A model generated the notes under the pieces. That model was not told where the DNA came from and did not search any database. It saw nothing but the letters and a program-made list of their open reading frames with translations. The translations under genes were made by a program, and so were the position numbers. Below, in pieces: positions 24,758 to 33,524 of a stretch of 37,791 bases of DNA; the stretch's first letter is position 1, and each line of letters starts with the position of its first letter. The DNA comes from Bacteroidales bacterium (GTDB lineage Bacteria; Bacteroidota; Bacteroidia; Bacteroidales; Marinilabiliaceae). The DNA lies in assembly GCA_004552385.1 (NCBI GenBank), contig SFOL01000005.1, forward strand, positions 1-37,791. The letters are read 5' to 3'.

Positions 24758-26005
24758 ATGTTATACTACTTATTCCACAGCCTTCAGGAGGCGGGAGTGC
24801 CGGGAGCCGGATTGTTCCAATATATATCGTTCCGCTCCGTGATGGCGCTTGTGCTGTCGCTCATATGCGCCACGGTCATAGGCCGCCACGTCATCAGGCT
24901 GCTGCAAAGGCAGCAGATAGGCGAGCTTGTGCGTGACCTTGGCCTCGAGGGCCAGCTGCAGAAGAAAGGCACCCCGACCATGGGCGGCATCATAATAATA
25001 ATGTCGATACTGATACCCGTGCTACTGCTTTGCAAGCTGGACAACGTGTATATAATTCTCATGACAGTCTCCACACTGTGGCTCGGCGCGATAGGCTTTA
25101 TTGACGACTACATAAAGGTGTTCCGCAAGAACAAGGAGGGCATGTCCGGCCGCTACAAGATTGTGGGGCAGGTGGGCCTCGGCATCATAGTTGCCGCCGC
25201 GCTGTATTTCAATGACGACGTCGTGGTGCGCGCAGGCGTATACCCTCCATCACCGATGACCACGACCGAGTCCGGCTATGCGGCGGAGGCCCACGCCGTC
25301 AGGCCTGAGACCCAGCACATAACCAAGGCCCCCATAACCACCATCCCCTTCCTGAAAGACCACCAGTTTGACTATAGGTGCCTGGCGGACTGGGCGGGCG
25401 AGCATCGCAACGCCGTGGGCTGGGGCATATTCGCCATCGCCGTCATCTTAATAATAACGGCGGTGAGCAACGGAGCCAACATGACCGACGGGCTTGACGG
25501 CCTCGCCACGGGCACGTCGGCCATAATAGGCACAGCGCTCGCCATATTCGCCTACGTCTCGAGCCATTTCTGGTTTGCAAGTTATTTAAACATAATGTTC
25601 ATACCGAACTCGTCGGAGCTGGTGGTTTTCATATCGGCCTTTGTCGGGGCCACGATAGGCTTCCTGTGGTACAACTCATACCCGGCTCAGGTGTTCATGG
25701 GCGACACCGGCTCGCTAACAATAGGCGGCATAATAGCAGTGTTCGCGATACTGGTACACGTTGAGCTACTTTTGCCTATATTGTGCGGGATATTCCTGGT
25801 TGAGAACCTGTCGGTCATCATGCAGGTCAGCTACTTCAAATACACGAAGCGCAAGTTCGGCGAGGGACGTCGCATATTCCTGATGGCCCCCTTGCACCAC
25901 CACTTCCAGAAGAAAGGCATAACAGAGCCCAAAATAGTGACCAGGTTCTGGCTCGTAGGCATAATACTGGCGATGCTGACAGTTGTGACCCTTAAGATCA
26001 GGTAA
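24758..26005 (+). CDS. mraY: Phospho-MurNAc-pentapeptide translocase MraY
   Basis: The 415-residue multi-spanning inner-membrane enzyme makes lipid I from UDP-MurNAc-pentapeptide and undecaprenyl phosphate. Catalytic features: D116-D117 in GFIDDYIKV, N241-MTD in NMTDGLDGLATG, and the histidine triad H380-382 in PLHHHFQKKG. It is longer than the E. coli enzyme (360) because of an extra polar loop at about residues 160-215 (near GVYPPSPMTTTE), a feature I associate with Bacteroidota MraY. About ten membrane helices are visible. murD starts 37 bases downstream. Confidence 0.96.
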   Translation: MLYYLFHSLQEAGVPGAGLFQYISFRSVMALVLSLICATVIGRHVIRLLQRQQIGELVRDLGLEGQLQKKGTPTMGGIIIIMSILIPVLLLCKLDNVYIILMTVSTLWLGAIGFIDDYIKVFRKNKEGMSGRYKIVGQVGLGIIVAAALYFNDDVVVRAGVYPPSPMTTTESGYAAEAHAVRPETQHITKAPITTIPFLKDHQFDYRCLADWAGEHRNAVGWGIFAIAVILIITAVSNGANMTDGLDGLATGTSAIIGTALAIFAYVSSHFWFASYLNIMFIPNSSELVVFISAFVGATIGFLWYNSYPAQVFMGDTGSLTIGGIIAVFAILVHVELLLPILCGIFLVENLSVIMQVSYFKYTKRKFGEGRRIFLMAPLHHHFQKKGITEPKIVTRFWLVGIILAMLTVVTLKIR

Positions 26006-26042
26006 AGCAAAAAGACTAAAGACAACACATTGATAACAGACC

Positions 26043-27398
26043 ATGGACAGGCTGATAGTACTGGGCGGGGGCGAGAGCGGCGTAGGAGCCGCCATCCTCG
26101 GCAAGGTGAAAGGTTATGACGTTTTGGTGAGCGACAGCGGCACACTGAAAGACGAGTATCGCCAAGAGCTTGAGAGGGCGGGCATAGCCTTTGAGGAAGG
26201 CGGGCACACTGAGAACAAGGTCATGGCGGCCGACCTGGCGATAAAGAGTCCCGGCATCCCCGAGACGGCCCCGGTTGTCGTGGCCCTGCGCGAGAAGGGT
26301 GTCCCCGTAATATCAGAGATAGAGTTCGCGGGTCGGTACACCAAGGCGCGCAAGATAGGCATCACGGGCGCCAACGGCAAGACGACGACCACCCTGCTGA
26401 CCCACCACATATTGTCGGAGTGCGGGATAAAAGCCTCGCTGGCCGGCAACGTCGGCTTCAGCATGGCCCGCCAGGTGGCCAAGGGCGACGAGCCGGACTG
26501 GTACGTCATAGAGCTCAGCAGTTTCCAGCTCGACGACATGTTCGACTTCAAGTGCGACGTGGCGATATTGTGCAACATAACGCCGGACCACATGGACCGG
26601 TATGACCACAGCCTGGCCAACTATGCCCACGCCAAGTATCGCATAACGCAGAACATGACGAAGGACGAAGTGTTCATATATAACGCCGACGACCTGGGCA
26701 CCCTCACGTACTTCAACAACCCCGCCGCCACATGCGTACCCGTCTCGACCATAGGCCGCTCACGATACGCCAACTGCCATAACGGGCAGATAGACATCCG
26801 CCTTGACGAGAATGACGGACTGTGCGTCGGCGTCGACGAGCTGCCGATTCCCGGCCGCCACAACGTATACAACTGCATGATGGCCCTCTCTGCCGTGATG
26901 GCCACAAGGTCAGTGACGGGAGGCCGAGTGAGCATAGACGCAGAGAGCATAAAGTCCGCCCTCAAGACTTTCCGCAATGCGCACCACAGACTTGAGCCGG
27001 TGCGCACTTTGGACGGCGTGACGTATGTCAACGACTCAAAGGCCACCAATGTTGACGCGGCGTGGTACGCACTCGACGCGCAGAAGAGCCCCATAGTGTG
27101 GATTGCCGGAGGCAAAGACAAGGGCAACGACTACAGTGTCCTTAACGACCTATGCCGCGAGAAGGTCAGGGCGCTTGTCTGCCTTGGCAAAGACAATACG
27201 AAGCTCAAGGAGTGCTTCAGCGGCGTGATAGAGACTATAGTAGACACGCACGACATTGCCACCTGCGTGGCCGAGTGCCGAAAGATAGCCAAGGCTGGTG
27301 ACGTTGTCCTGCTCTCGCCATGCTGCGCAAGTTTCGACCTGTTCACGAGCTACGAGAACCGCGGCGACTTGTTCCGCGAGGAGGTTGAGAAGCTATAA
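26043..27398 (+). CDS. murD: UDP-MurNAc-L-Ala:D-Glu ligase MurD
   Basis: The 451-residue cytosolic ligase adds D-glutamate to UDP-MurNAc-L-Ala. The N-terminal domain begins with the glycine-rich LIVLGGGESGVG. The ATP loop is G109-ANGKTTT with K113. Other family landmarks are ELSSFQLDD, NITPDHMDRY, NDSKATNVDAAWYAL and the terminal LSPCCASFDLF. Length and motif order are normal. It sits between mraY and ftsW, separated by 37 and 33 bases. Confidence 0.96.
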   Translation: MDRLIVLGGGESGVGAAILGKVKGYDVLVSDSGTLKDEYRQELERAGIAFEEGGHTENKVMAADLAIKSPGIPETAPVVVALREKGVPVISEIEFAGRYTKARKIGITGANGKTTTTLLTHHILSECGIKASLAGNVGFSMARQVAKGDEPDWYVIELSSFQLDDMFDFKCDVAILCNITPDHMDRYDHSLANYAHAKYRITQNMTKDEVFIYNADDLGTLTYFNNPAATCVPVSTIGRSRYANCHNGQIDIRLDENDGLCVGVDELPIPGRHNVYNCMMALSAVMATRSVTGGRVSIDAESIKSALKTFRNAHHRLEPVRTLDGVTYVNDSKATNVDAAWYALDAQKSPIVWIAGGKDKGNDYSVLNDLCREKVRALVCLGKDNTKLKECFSGVIETIVDTHDIATCVAECRKIAKAGDVVLLSPCCASFDLFTSYENRGDLFREEVEKL

Positions 27399-27431
27399 AA
27401 ACGCCTCGAAAGGAAGGAGAGTATTGACGAC

Positions 27432-28607
27432 ATGACACAGATATTCAACTGCATACGCTCATATTTCAAGGGAGACCGGTGGCTGCTGTCCGCAGTCATC
27501 TTCCTTGTGATACTCTCCGTGTTGGCGGTATACAGCTCAACGAGCGCACTGGCCTACCAGAAGATGCACGGCGACACCGCGTACTACCTTGGGCGACACT
27601 GCGTCATGCTGCTGGCGGGCGTGTTCACGCTTGGCACGTTCAGCCACATCCGTCCCAAATATTTTTCCGGCACTGCGGAACTGATGCTCGTGGCCTCGAT
27701 ATTACTTCTGGTCGCGGCCCTTGTGTCCGGGTCGAGCATAAACGGCTCATCGCGCTGGGTAAGGGTTGGCTCGCTGACATTCCAGCCGTCAGAGATAGCC
27801 AAGATATCACTGATGATATATGCGGCCAAGCAACTTGCCAAGCATGACGGCGAGCCGAACAAGGCGTTCTGGCCTATCGTGGTGGCCACCGGCATAGTGT
27901 GCGGGCTCATATTGCTCGAGAACCTGTCGACGTTCATCCTGGTGGCGACGTCAGTAGGAGTGCTCATGATCGTGGGTCGCGTGTCGCTCATGAAGCTCGG
28001 CCTGCTGGGTGCCAGCCTTGGCGTCTTTATTGGTCTGATAATATATTTCGCCCCATTGGTGAGCGAGGTGTTCCCGCCCGCCAAGCGCGCACTGACGTGG
28101 AGAGCGCGCATAGAGAGGTTCAGCGGCGACGACGCCTCCCACTCAAACAGGCGGAAAGACAAGACACAGGAGGAGCAGGCTCTGACGGCCGTGAGCACAG
28201 GCGGCCTGGCAGGCCGCGGCCCGGGCAACAGCTATATGAAGAACTTCCTCCCGATGGCGTATAGCGACTTCATATTCTCAACCATCCTGGAGGAGTATGG
28301 CATGTGGGGCGGCATACTGGTCGTCATGGCGTACTTCGTCATATTCGCCCGCGCCAGAGATGTCGCCATTCACAGCAAAAAGCCTTTCCACCTGTATACC
28401 ATAGCGGGGCTCGGCATTCTGCTGACGCTCCAAGCCATGATAAACATGATGGTGGGCGTGGGGCTGCTCCCCGTGACCGGCCAGACGCTGCCGATGGTGA
28501 GCATGGGCGGCACGTCGAACTTGATAACGGGCATGGCCTACGGCATTATGCTATCAGTGAGCAACGAGACGCAAAGGCTAACGCAGGAGCAAGCCGCAGG
28601 CAATTGA
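27432..28607 (+). CDS. ftsW: FtsW septal peptidoglycan glycosyltransferase (SEDS family)
   Basis: The 391-residue polytopic membrane protein has about ten helices and the SEDS landmarks: SINGSSRWVRVGSLTFQPSEIAK after helix 3, the long extracellular loop containing TWRARIERFSG, and the C-terminal TGQTLPMVSMGGTSNL. It polymerises lipid II at the septum with FtsI. Its place between murD and murG marks it as FtsW and not RodA. A hairpin lies in the gap before murG. Confidence 0.94.
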   Translation: MTQIFNCIRSYFKGDRWLLSAVIFLVILSVLAVYSSTSALAYQKMHGDTAYYLGRHCVMLLAGVFTLGTFSHIRPKYFSGTAELMLVASILLLVAALVSGSSINGSSRWVRVGSLTFQPSEIAKISLMIYAAKQLAKHDGEPNKAFWPIVVATGIVCGLILLENLSTFILVATSVGVLMIVGRVSLMKLGLLGASLGVFIGLIIYFAPLVSEVFPPAKRALTWRARIERFSGDDASHSNRRKDKTQEEQALTAVSTGGLAGRGPGNSYMKNFLPMAYSDFIFSTILEEYGMWGGILVVMAYFVIFARARDVAIHSKKPFHLYTIAGLGILLTLQAMINMMVGVGLLPVTGQTLPMVSMGGTSNLITGMAYGIMLSVSNETQRLTQEQAAGN

Positions 28608-28630
28608 CATTAAAGACAAAAGACAACAAG

Positions 28631-28657
28631 CCGCCACTGGAGACAGACCAGTGGCGG
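28631..28657 (+). repeat. Perfect hairpin between ftsW and murG
   Basis: CCGCCACTGG (28631-28640) and CCAGTGGCGG (28648-28657) form a perfect 10-bp stem around a seven-base loop. It lies in the 74-base ftsW-murG gap, 24 bases before the murG ATG. AGATTATAAAAC follows, so it lacks the T-run of an intrinsic terminator. It may be an attenuator, an RNA-processing site or a stabiliser. Confidence 0.55.
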
Positions 28658-28681
28658 AGATTATAAAACAAAAAAGAAAAA

Positions 28682-29782
28682 ATGAGAGTCATCATAAGCG
28701 GCGGCGGGACCGGAGGGCACATATTCCCCGCCATATCCATAGCAAACGCTCTGAAGGCGGCCGACCCGAGCATAGAGATACTCTTCGTCGGCGCGCAGGG
28801 CAAGATGGAGATGGAGAAAGTGCCAGCCGCGGGATATGAAATTGTAGGCCTGCCAGTGGCGGGTTTCCACAGGAAGTTGAACCTGCGCAACGTCGCCCGC
28901 AACCTGCTGTTCCCGTTCAGGCTCATAGGCAGCCTCATGAAGGCCGGCAGCGTCATAAGCAGTTTCAAGCCAGACGTGTGCGTGGGCGTGGGCGGCTACG
29001 CCAGCGGCCCGGTGCTGTACCGCGGGGCGGGCAAAGGGGTCAAGTGCCTAATCCAGGAGCAGAACTCCTACCCCGGCGTAACGAACAAGATCCTCGCCAA
29101 GCGCGCAGAGAAGATATGCGTGGCCTATCCGGGCATGGAGCGCTTCTTCCCCGCCGACAAAATAATAATGACCGGCAACCCCGTCAGGCAGAACCTGAAG
29201 GACAGCGTCGACCGCCAGTCGGCCGCGGCGGAGTTCGGGCTCGACCCGGACAAGAAGACCATTCTGGTTATAGGCGGCAGCCTCGGCGCGCGCTCAATAA
29301 ACAACGGCATCCTCGCCACGATCGGCCAAATTGGCGACGGGGTGCAGCTCTTGTGGCAGACGGGCGCGTTCTACTATGACCAGATAAGCCGCAAGCTGGC
29401 GGAGCATCCGCACAAAGGCGTGAAAGCCATGGCCTTCATAAAGCAGATGGGCAAGGCGTACGCGCTGGCAGACATCGTGGTGTCGCGCGCAGGCGCCAGC
29501 TCGATATCCGAGTTGGCGATGCTGGGCAAAGCCGCTATCCTCGTTCCATCACCCAACGTGAGCGAGGACCACCAGACAAAGAACGCCAAAGCCCTCGAGA
29601 TGGAAGGCGCCGCCCTGATGGTGGCTGACGCGGCCACAGACACACTCATAAGCGAGGCTCAGAAAGCGTTGGCAGACGAGAGCCGGATAAAGAGCCTTGG
29701 CGAGAACATATTGAAATTCGCCCGCCCCGACGCTGCTGCCGACATAGCCAAGGAAGTCATCAGAATAGGCACAGCCAAATAA
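28682..29782 (+). CDS. murG: MurG, lipid II-forming GlcNAc transferase
   Basis: The 366-residue peripheral inner-membrane GT-B glycosyltransferase adds GlcNAc to lipid I. The glycine-rich loop G-GGTGGHIFPA opens the protein. Further family motifs are the GVGGYASGP loop, the LIQEQNSYPGVTNK segment, IGGSLGARSIN, and SRAGASSISEL in the UDP-GlcNAc site, then PSPNVSEDHQTKNA. The size is typical. murC starts 11 bases downstream. Confidence 0.96.
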   Translation: MRVIISGGGTGGHIFPAISIANALKAADPSIEILFVGAQGKMEMEKVPAAGYEIVGLPVAGFHRKLNLRNVARNLLFPFRLIGSLMKAGSVISSFKPDVCVGVGGYASGPVLYRGAGKGVKCLIQEQNSYPGVTNKILAKRAEKICVAYPGMERFFPADKIIMTGNPVRQNLKDSVDRQSAAAEFGLDPDKKTILVIGGSLGARSINNGILATIGQIGDGVQLLWQTGAFYYDQISRKLAEHPHKGVKAMAFIKQMGKAYALADIVVSRAGASSISELAMLGKAAILVPSPNVSEDHQTKNAKALEMEGAALMVADAATDTLISEAQKALADESRIKSLGENILKFARPDAAADIAKEVIRIGTAK

Positions 29783-29793
29783 GCGCAGACGCA

Positions 29794-31182
29794 ATGGAAA
29801 GGACAGAGAGGGTTTACTTTTTAGGCATTGGCGGCATAGGCATGAGCGCCATAGCCTCGCACTACCGCCAGACTGGCGTTGACGTGGCCGGATATGACCG
29901 CACCCCGTCAAACCTGACACGCGGGCTTGAGGCCATGGGCGCCGCCGTTACATATACTGACGACGCGGACACGATACCTCTGCCTTTCCGCTCGCCAGAC
30001 GGCACGCTCGTCATAATAACCCCGGCCATACCGGCCGACAGCCAGATATGGGCCTACTTCCGCAACGGCGGCTACAGGATCGAGAAACGCGCGGTCGCCC
30101 TCGGCGAGCTCACCCGCCCCATGCAGACATATTGCGTGGCGGGCACCCACGGCAAGACGACGACATCGACCCTCATAGCCCACATACTCAGGCAGTCGCT
30201 AAAAGGCTGCACGGCATTCCTCGGCGGCGTGTCGGTAAACTATGACACGAACTACTGGGGAAACGCCTCGAGCGACATAGCCGTCACCGAGGCTGATGAA
30301 TATGACAGGTCTTTCCTGCAACTATCGCCGACAGGCGCCGTAATAACCGCGATGGATCCGGACCACCTTGACATATACGGCACCCATGCCGAGATGATCA
30401 AGTCCTTCCTCGACTTTGCGGCCAACGTCAAGAGCGGCGGCATGCTGTTGGTAAAGAAAGGTCTGCCCGTGGTGAGAGAAGACGTGGCAAAAGGCGTGAC
30501 CGTCAGCACATACGCCCTTCTCGACCCGCTTGCCGACTACCATGCGGAGCGTGTTGTCGCGAAAGAAGGCAGATACGAATTTGACATATGCACGCCGAGC
30601 GGCAAGATAGACGGCGTACGGCTTGGCGTCCCCGGTTTCCACAACGTGGAGAATGCCGTGGCCGCGGCGGCTATGGCGCTGAGGGCCGGGGCCACGGCCC
30701 AAGATGTCAAAGACGCGTGCCTCACCTTCAGGGGAGACAGGCGCAGGTTCGAGATAAAGGTGGAGACCCCCACCGCGATGGTGATAGACGACTACGCCCA
30801 CCATCCGCAGGAGATCCGCACCACCATAGAGTCGGTGCGAAGCCTCTACCCCGGCCGCCGGCTCACTGTGGCATTCCAGCCTCACCTCTACACCCGCACC
30901 CGCGACCTGGCCGACGACTTTGCCGAGGCTTTGAGCCTGGCCGACCGCACGTGGCTGATAGACATCTACCCGGCGCGAGAGAAGCCCATCCCGGGCGTGA
31001 CATCCGCCATGCTACTTGAAAAGATGAAAAGTGGCGTGGGGCGCATGAGCACCAAGAACAGCCTGGCTGACGACATCGTCAGCGAGAGTTTTGACATTGT
31101 CGTGGTCATGGGCGCGGGAGACATAGACCGCCTCGTGCCGCAAGTGGCGAAGAGGGTGGCCGAAGAAAGCGCAAAAGCATAA
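29794..31182 (+). CDS. murC: UDP-MurNAc:L-alanine ligase MurC
   Basis: The 462-residue cytosolic ligase attaches the first stem-peptide residue. It begins with YFLGIGGIGMSAIA, the family's UDP-binding loop. The ATP loop is G117-THGKTT with K121. EADEYDRSFL, MDPDHLDIYG, the VIDDYAHHPQEI segment and FQPHLYTRTRDL all match MurC. The length is normal. It follows murG after 11 bases and precedes ftsQ by 26, so it is within the single dcw transcript. Confidence 0.96.
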   Translation: MERTERVYFLGIGGIGMSAIASHYRQTGVDVAGYDRTPSNLTRGLEAMGAAVTYTDDADTIPLPFRSPDGTLVIITPAIPADSQIWAYFRNGGYRIEKRAVALGELTRPMQTYCVAGTHGKTTTSTLIAHILRQSLKGCTAFLGGVSVNYDTNYWGNASSDIAVTEADEYDRSFLQLSPTGAVITAMDPDHLDIYGTHAEMIKSFLDFAANVKSGGMLLVKKGLPVVREDVAKGVTVSTYALLDPLADYHAERVVAKEGRYEFDICTPSGKIDGVRLGVPGFHNVENAVAAAAMALRAGATAQDVKDACLTFRGDRRRFEIKVETPTAMVIDDYAHHPQEIRTTIESVRSLYPGRRLTVAFQPHLYTRTRDLADDFAEALSLADRTWLIDIYPAREKPIPGVTSAMLLEKMKSGVGRMSTKNSLADDIVSESFDIVVVMGAGDIDRLVPQVAKRVAEESAKA

Positions 31183-31208
31183 GGCGTGAGCCACAGAATA
31201 TTAAGACA

Positions 31209-32012
31209 GTGAGCAGGCAGGAGAACGACAAGACGCGAGAGAGGCCGTCACACAAGGTGGTCATTCCAGGCGCGGGGGTGAAAGTCCTTCGCGCCGCGGG
31301 CTGCGTCTGCATTGCCGCCTACTTCATCATTGTCGGCGTATACGCCCACCGCGAGATGGCCGAGACCCGTTGCAACGCCATCAGGACCGACGTCAACACG
31401 GGCGGGCAAGACGTGCTGATAACAGACAAAGGGCTCAGAAGCATAATAAAGTCCGAGTTCCCCGACCTGAAAGGCACCCTCCTGAGCGAGATAAACTACG
31501 CCAAGCTGGAGAGCCAGATAGAGCGGCTCGAGGTCGTCAAGCGGTGCGAGGCCTACCCCACCATAGGCGGGGCGGTTCACATTGACATATATCAGCGCAT
31601 ACCCATAATGAGAGTGTTCTCATCGGGCGGCGGCTCATATTACATGGACGAGGAGGGGTATAAGATAACCGCCCTTCCCGGCATGCGCACTCACACGCTG
31701 ATAGTGAACGGCGCAGTCAACTCCATGCTGGACCACTCGGACCTGATAGCCCTGTGCAGCTACATAAGCCGCGACAGCTTCTGGCGCGCCATGATAGAGC
31801 AAGTGTACGTAACCCGCAAGCACGAGTACGTCCTCATCCCCCGTGTAGGCAACCACACGGTGGAGTTTGGCACGGCGGCCAACCTTGAGGAGAAATTCGG
31901 CAAACTGCGCCGCCTGTACAAGAACGGGTGGGAGAAACATGAGTGGAACGTATACTCGAAAGTGAACTTGAGGTATGAGGGGCAGATAGTTTGCACCAAA
32001 CGACATAAGTAG
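31209..32012 (+). CDS. ftsQ: FtsQ cell division protein
   Basis: The 267-residue bitopic inner-membrane protein has a basic cytosolic tail, one membrane helix (about 32-48, GCVCIAAYFIIVGVYA) and a periplasmic part with a POTRA-like region (about 70-140, opening with VLITDKGLRSIIKSEF) and an FtsQ domain. IQRIPIMRVF-like strand pairing (residues 125-135, YQRIPIMRVF) is typical. It links FtsL-type proteins to the rest of the divisome. Translation starts at a GTG (31209); no ATG precedes the membrane helix. Sequence conservation is low, so the call relies on topology and the murC-ftsQ-ftsA order. Confidence 0.88.
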   Translation: MSRQENDKTRERPSHKVVIPGAGVKVLRAAGCVCIAAYFIIVGVYAHREMAETRCNAIRTDVNTGGQDVLITDKGLRSIIKSEFPDLKGTLLSEINYAKLESQIERLEVVKRCEAYPTIGGAVHIDIYQRIPIMRVFSSGGGSYYMDEEGYKITALPGMRTHTLIVNGAVNSMLDHSDLIALCSYISRDSFWRAMIEQVYVTRKHEYVLIPRVGNHTVEFGTAANLEEKFGKLRRLYKNGWEKHEWNVYSKVNLRYEGQIVCTKRHK

Positions 32013-32037
32013 GAAGAACAGCATAAACGATATCGAT

Positions 32038-33471
32038 ATGGAGAACAATATGATAATAGCCATCGACTTAGGCACGTCGCACAGCAGGGTTGTGGCAGGC
32101 ACGCCCGCACCCGACAAACCATACGGGCTGAACATACTGTTTTATGCCGATATGAATTCGCAGGGCATGCGCCGCGGCGCTGTCTACAACAAAGACGAGG
32201 TTGGCAAGGTGGTAAGCAACCTGCTGCTGGCCGCCGACAAAAAGCTCAACAGCACAAAAAAGCGCCCTGCGAAAAGTGCGATCGTCGTGAACATAGGCGG
32301 CACCGGCTTCACGTCCTCCATATTGAAAAAAAGCCTGCCGCTGTACGGCCAGCCTGTGACCACGCGCACCCTGACGGCGATAGAGAAAATGGCGCAGGAG
32401 GACAAACAGAGCTACCTGATAGAAGAAGACATCCTCCACACGTCAGTCATAAGCTACTCGATAGACAACGAGCCGAGCACCGACGACGTCTTGAACAGGA
32501 GCGGTAACACACTTGAGGCCAAATTCCTGTGCATATGCGGCAAAAAGAAAAACGTGTCGTCAATAATAGGCTCGTTTCCTCAGAAGTCCGTACCGACAAA
32601 CATCTACACGTCGGCGTCGGCCAAGGCCCTTGTCTCCCTGTCTCCCGCCCAGAGGCGCAACGGCGTGGCCCTCGTGGACATGGGCGGCGGCACCACGAGC
32701 ATCGCCGTGTTCTACCGCGACGCCCTCCAGTACGAGATATCGGTGCCGATAGGCTCTGACACCATAACGCACGACATTGCCGTAGGGTTCGAGATAAGCG
32801 ACGCGGACGCCGAGAGGATAAAATGCGGAGTCGGTATCGTAGGCGAGCAGGAGGCCAAAAACACATACATGGTCAAACTGCCGAGCGGAGAGAGCCTGGA
32901 GTTCAGCGGCGCGAAGCTCAACTTCATAATCCGCGCCAGAGTGGAGGAGATTGGCGCTTACGTGTATACTGCCATACAGGAAGCCATAAAGCGCGGATGC
33001 CCGCGCGACCTGAAAATAGCCCTGGCAGGCGGTGGCGCGAAGCTGCATGGCGTGGATAAAATAATCCAATCGCAGACCGAGCTTGAGACGATGTTCGCAT
33101 CGCCAATCGGCATAGGCTCGCTGAACGCTGAGGAGGTGGGCAAATATGCGGGCGCCATAGGCATGGCGTCCATATGGGTGAGGGAGAACGACGTGCCGCA
33201 GGAAGAACAGCCCACCCTCAAATTTGCGGAGGAAGTTGAACCCGCAGTAAAAGCGCAACAGCCTCAAGACCCCGCAGAAAGCGCAAAAGCCAGCGAGCAA
33301 GATAGAGCCCCCGAGCAGCCAGCAGCTAAGCAGGAGACAAAAAAACATGAGATGGAAGCGGAAGCCAACAAGAAAGAGGGAGAAGCGCACAACAGCTGGT
33401 TTAAAAACACGATAAAAGTCATCGGCAAATCGTTTAACAACATGATGGACGACGACTTCAACTCGAAGTGA
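32038..33471 (+). CDS. ftsA: FtsA, actin-like membrane tether for FtsZ
   Basis: The 477-residue protein has the actin/HSP70 fold: phosphate-1 loop IAIDLGTSHSRVVAG at the start, phosphate-2 VDMGGGTTSIAVF (about 214-226), and the adenosine loop ALAGGGAKLHGV (about 332-343). It is longer than E. coli FtsA (420) because of a Lys/Glu/Ala-rich linker (about 395-450). The tail SWFKNTIKVIGKSFNNMM forms an amphipathic helix expected to bind the inner membrane. The stop overlaps a GTG that could be an alternative ftsZ start. FtsA anchors FtsZ and recruits later division proteins. Confidence 0.94.
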   Translation: MENNMIIAIDLGTSHSRVVAGTPAPDKPYGLNILFYADMNSQGMRRGAVYNKDEVGKVVSNLLLAADKKLNSTKKRPAKSAIVVNIGGTGFTSSILKKSLPLYGQPVTTRTLTAIEKMAQEDKQSYLIEEDILHTSVISYSIDNEPSTDDVLNRSGNTLEAKFLCICGKKKNVSSIIGSFPQKSVPTNIYTSASAKALVSLSPAQRRNGVALVDMGGGTTSIAVFYRDALQYEISVPIGSDTITHDIAVGFEISDADAERIKCGVGIVGEQEAKNTYMVKLPSGESLEFSGAKLNFIIRARVEEIGAYVYTAIQEAIKRGCPRDLKIALAGGGAKLHGVDKIIQSQTELETMFASPIGIGSLNAEEVGKYAGAIGMASIWVRENDVPQEEQPTLKFAEEVEPAVKAQQPQDPAESAKASEQDRAPEQPAAKQETKKHEMEAEANKKEGEAHNSWFKNTIKVIGKSFNNMMDDDFNSK

Positions 33472-33524
33472 CGCCTCGCCTAAGAAACAAGAAACGACAG
33501 TCCCCCATATTACAACCATACGAC

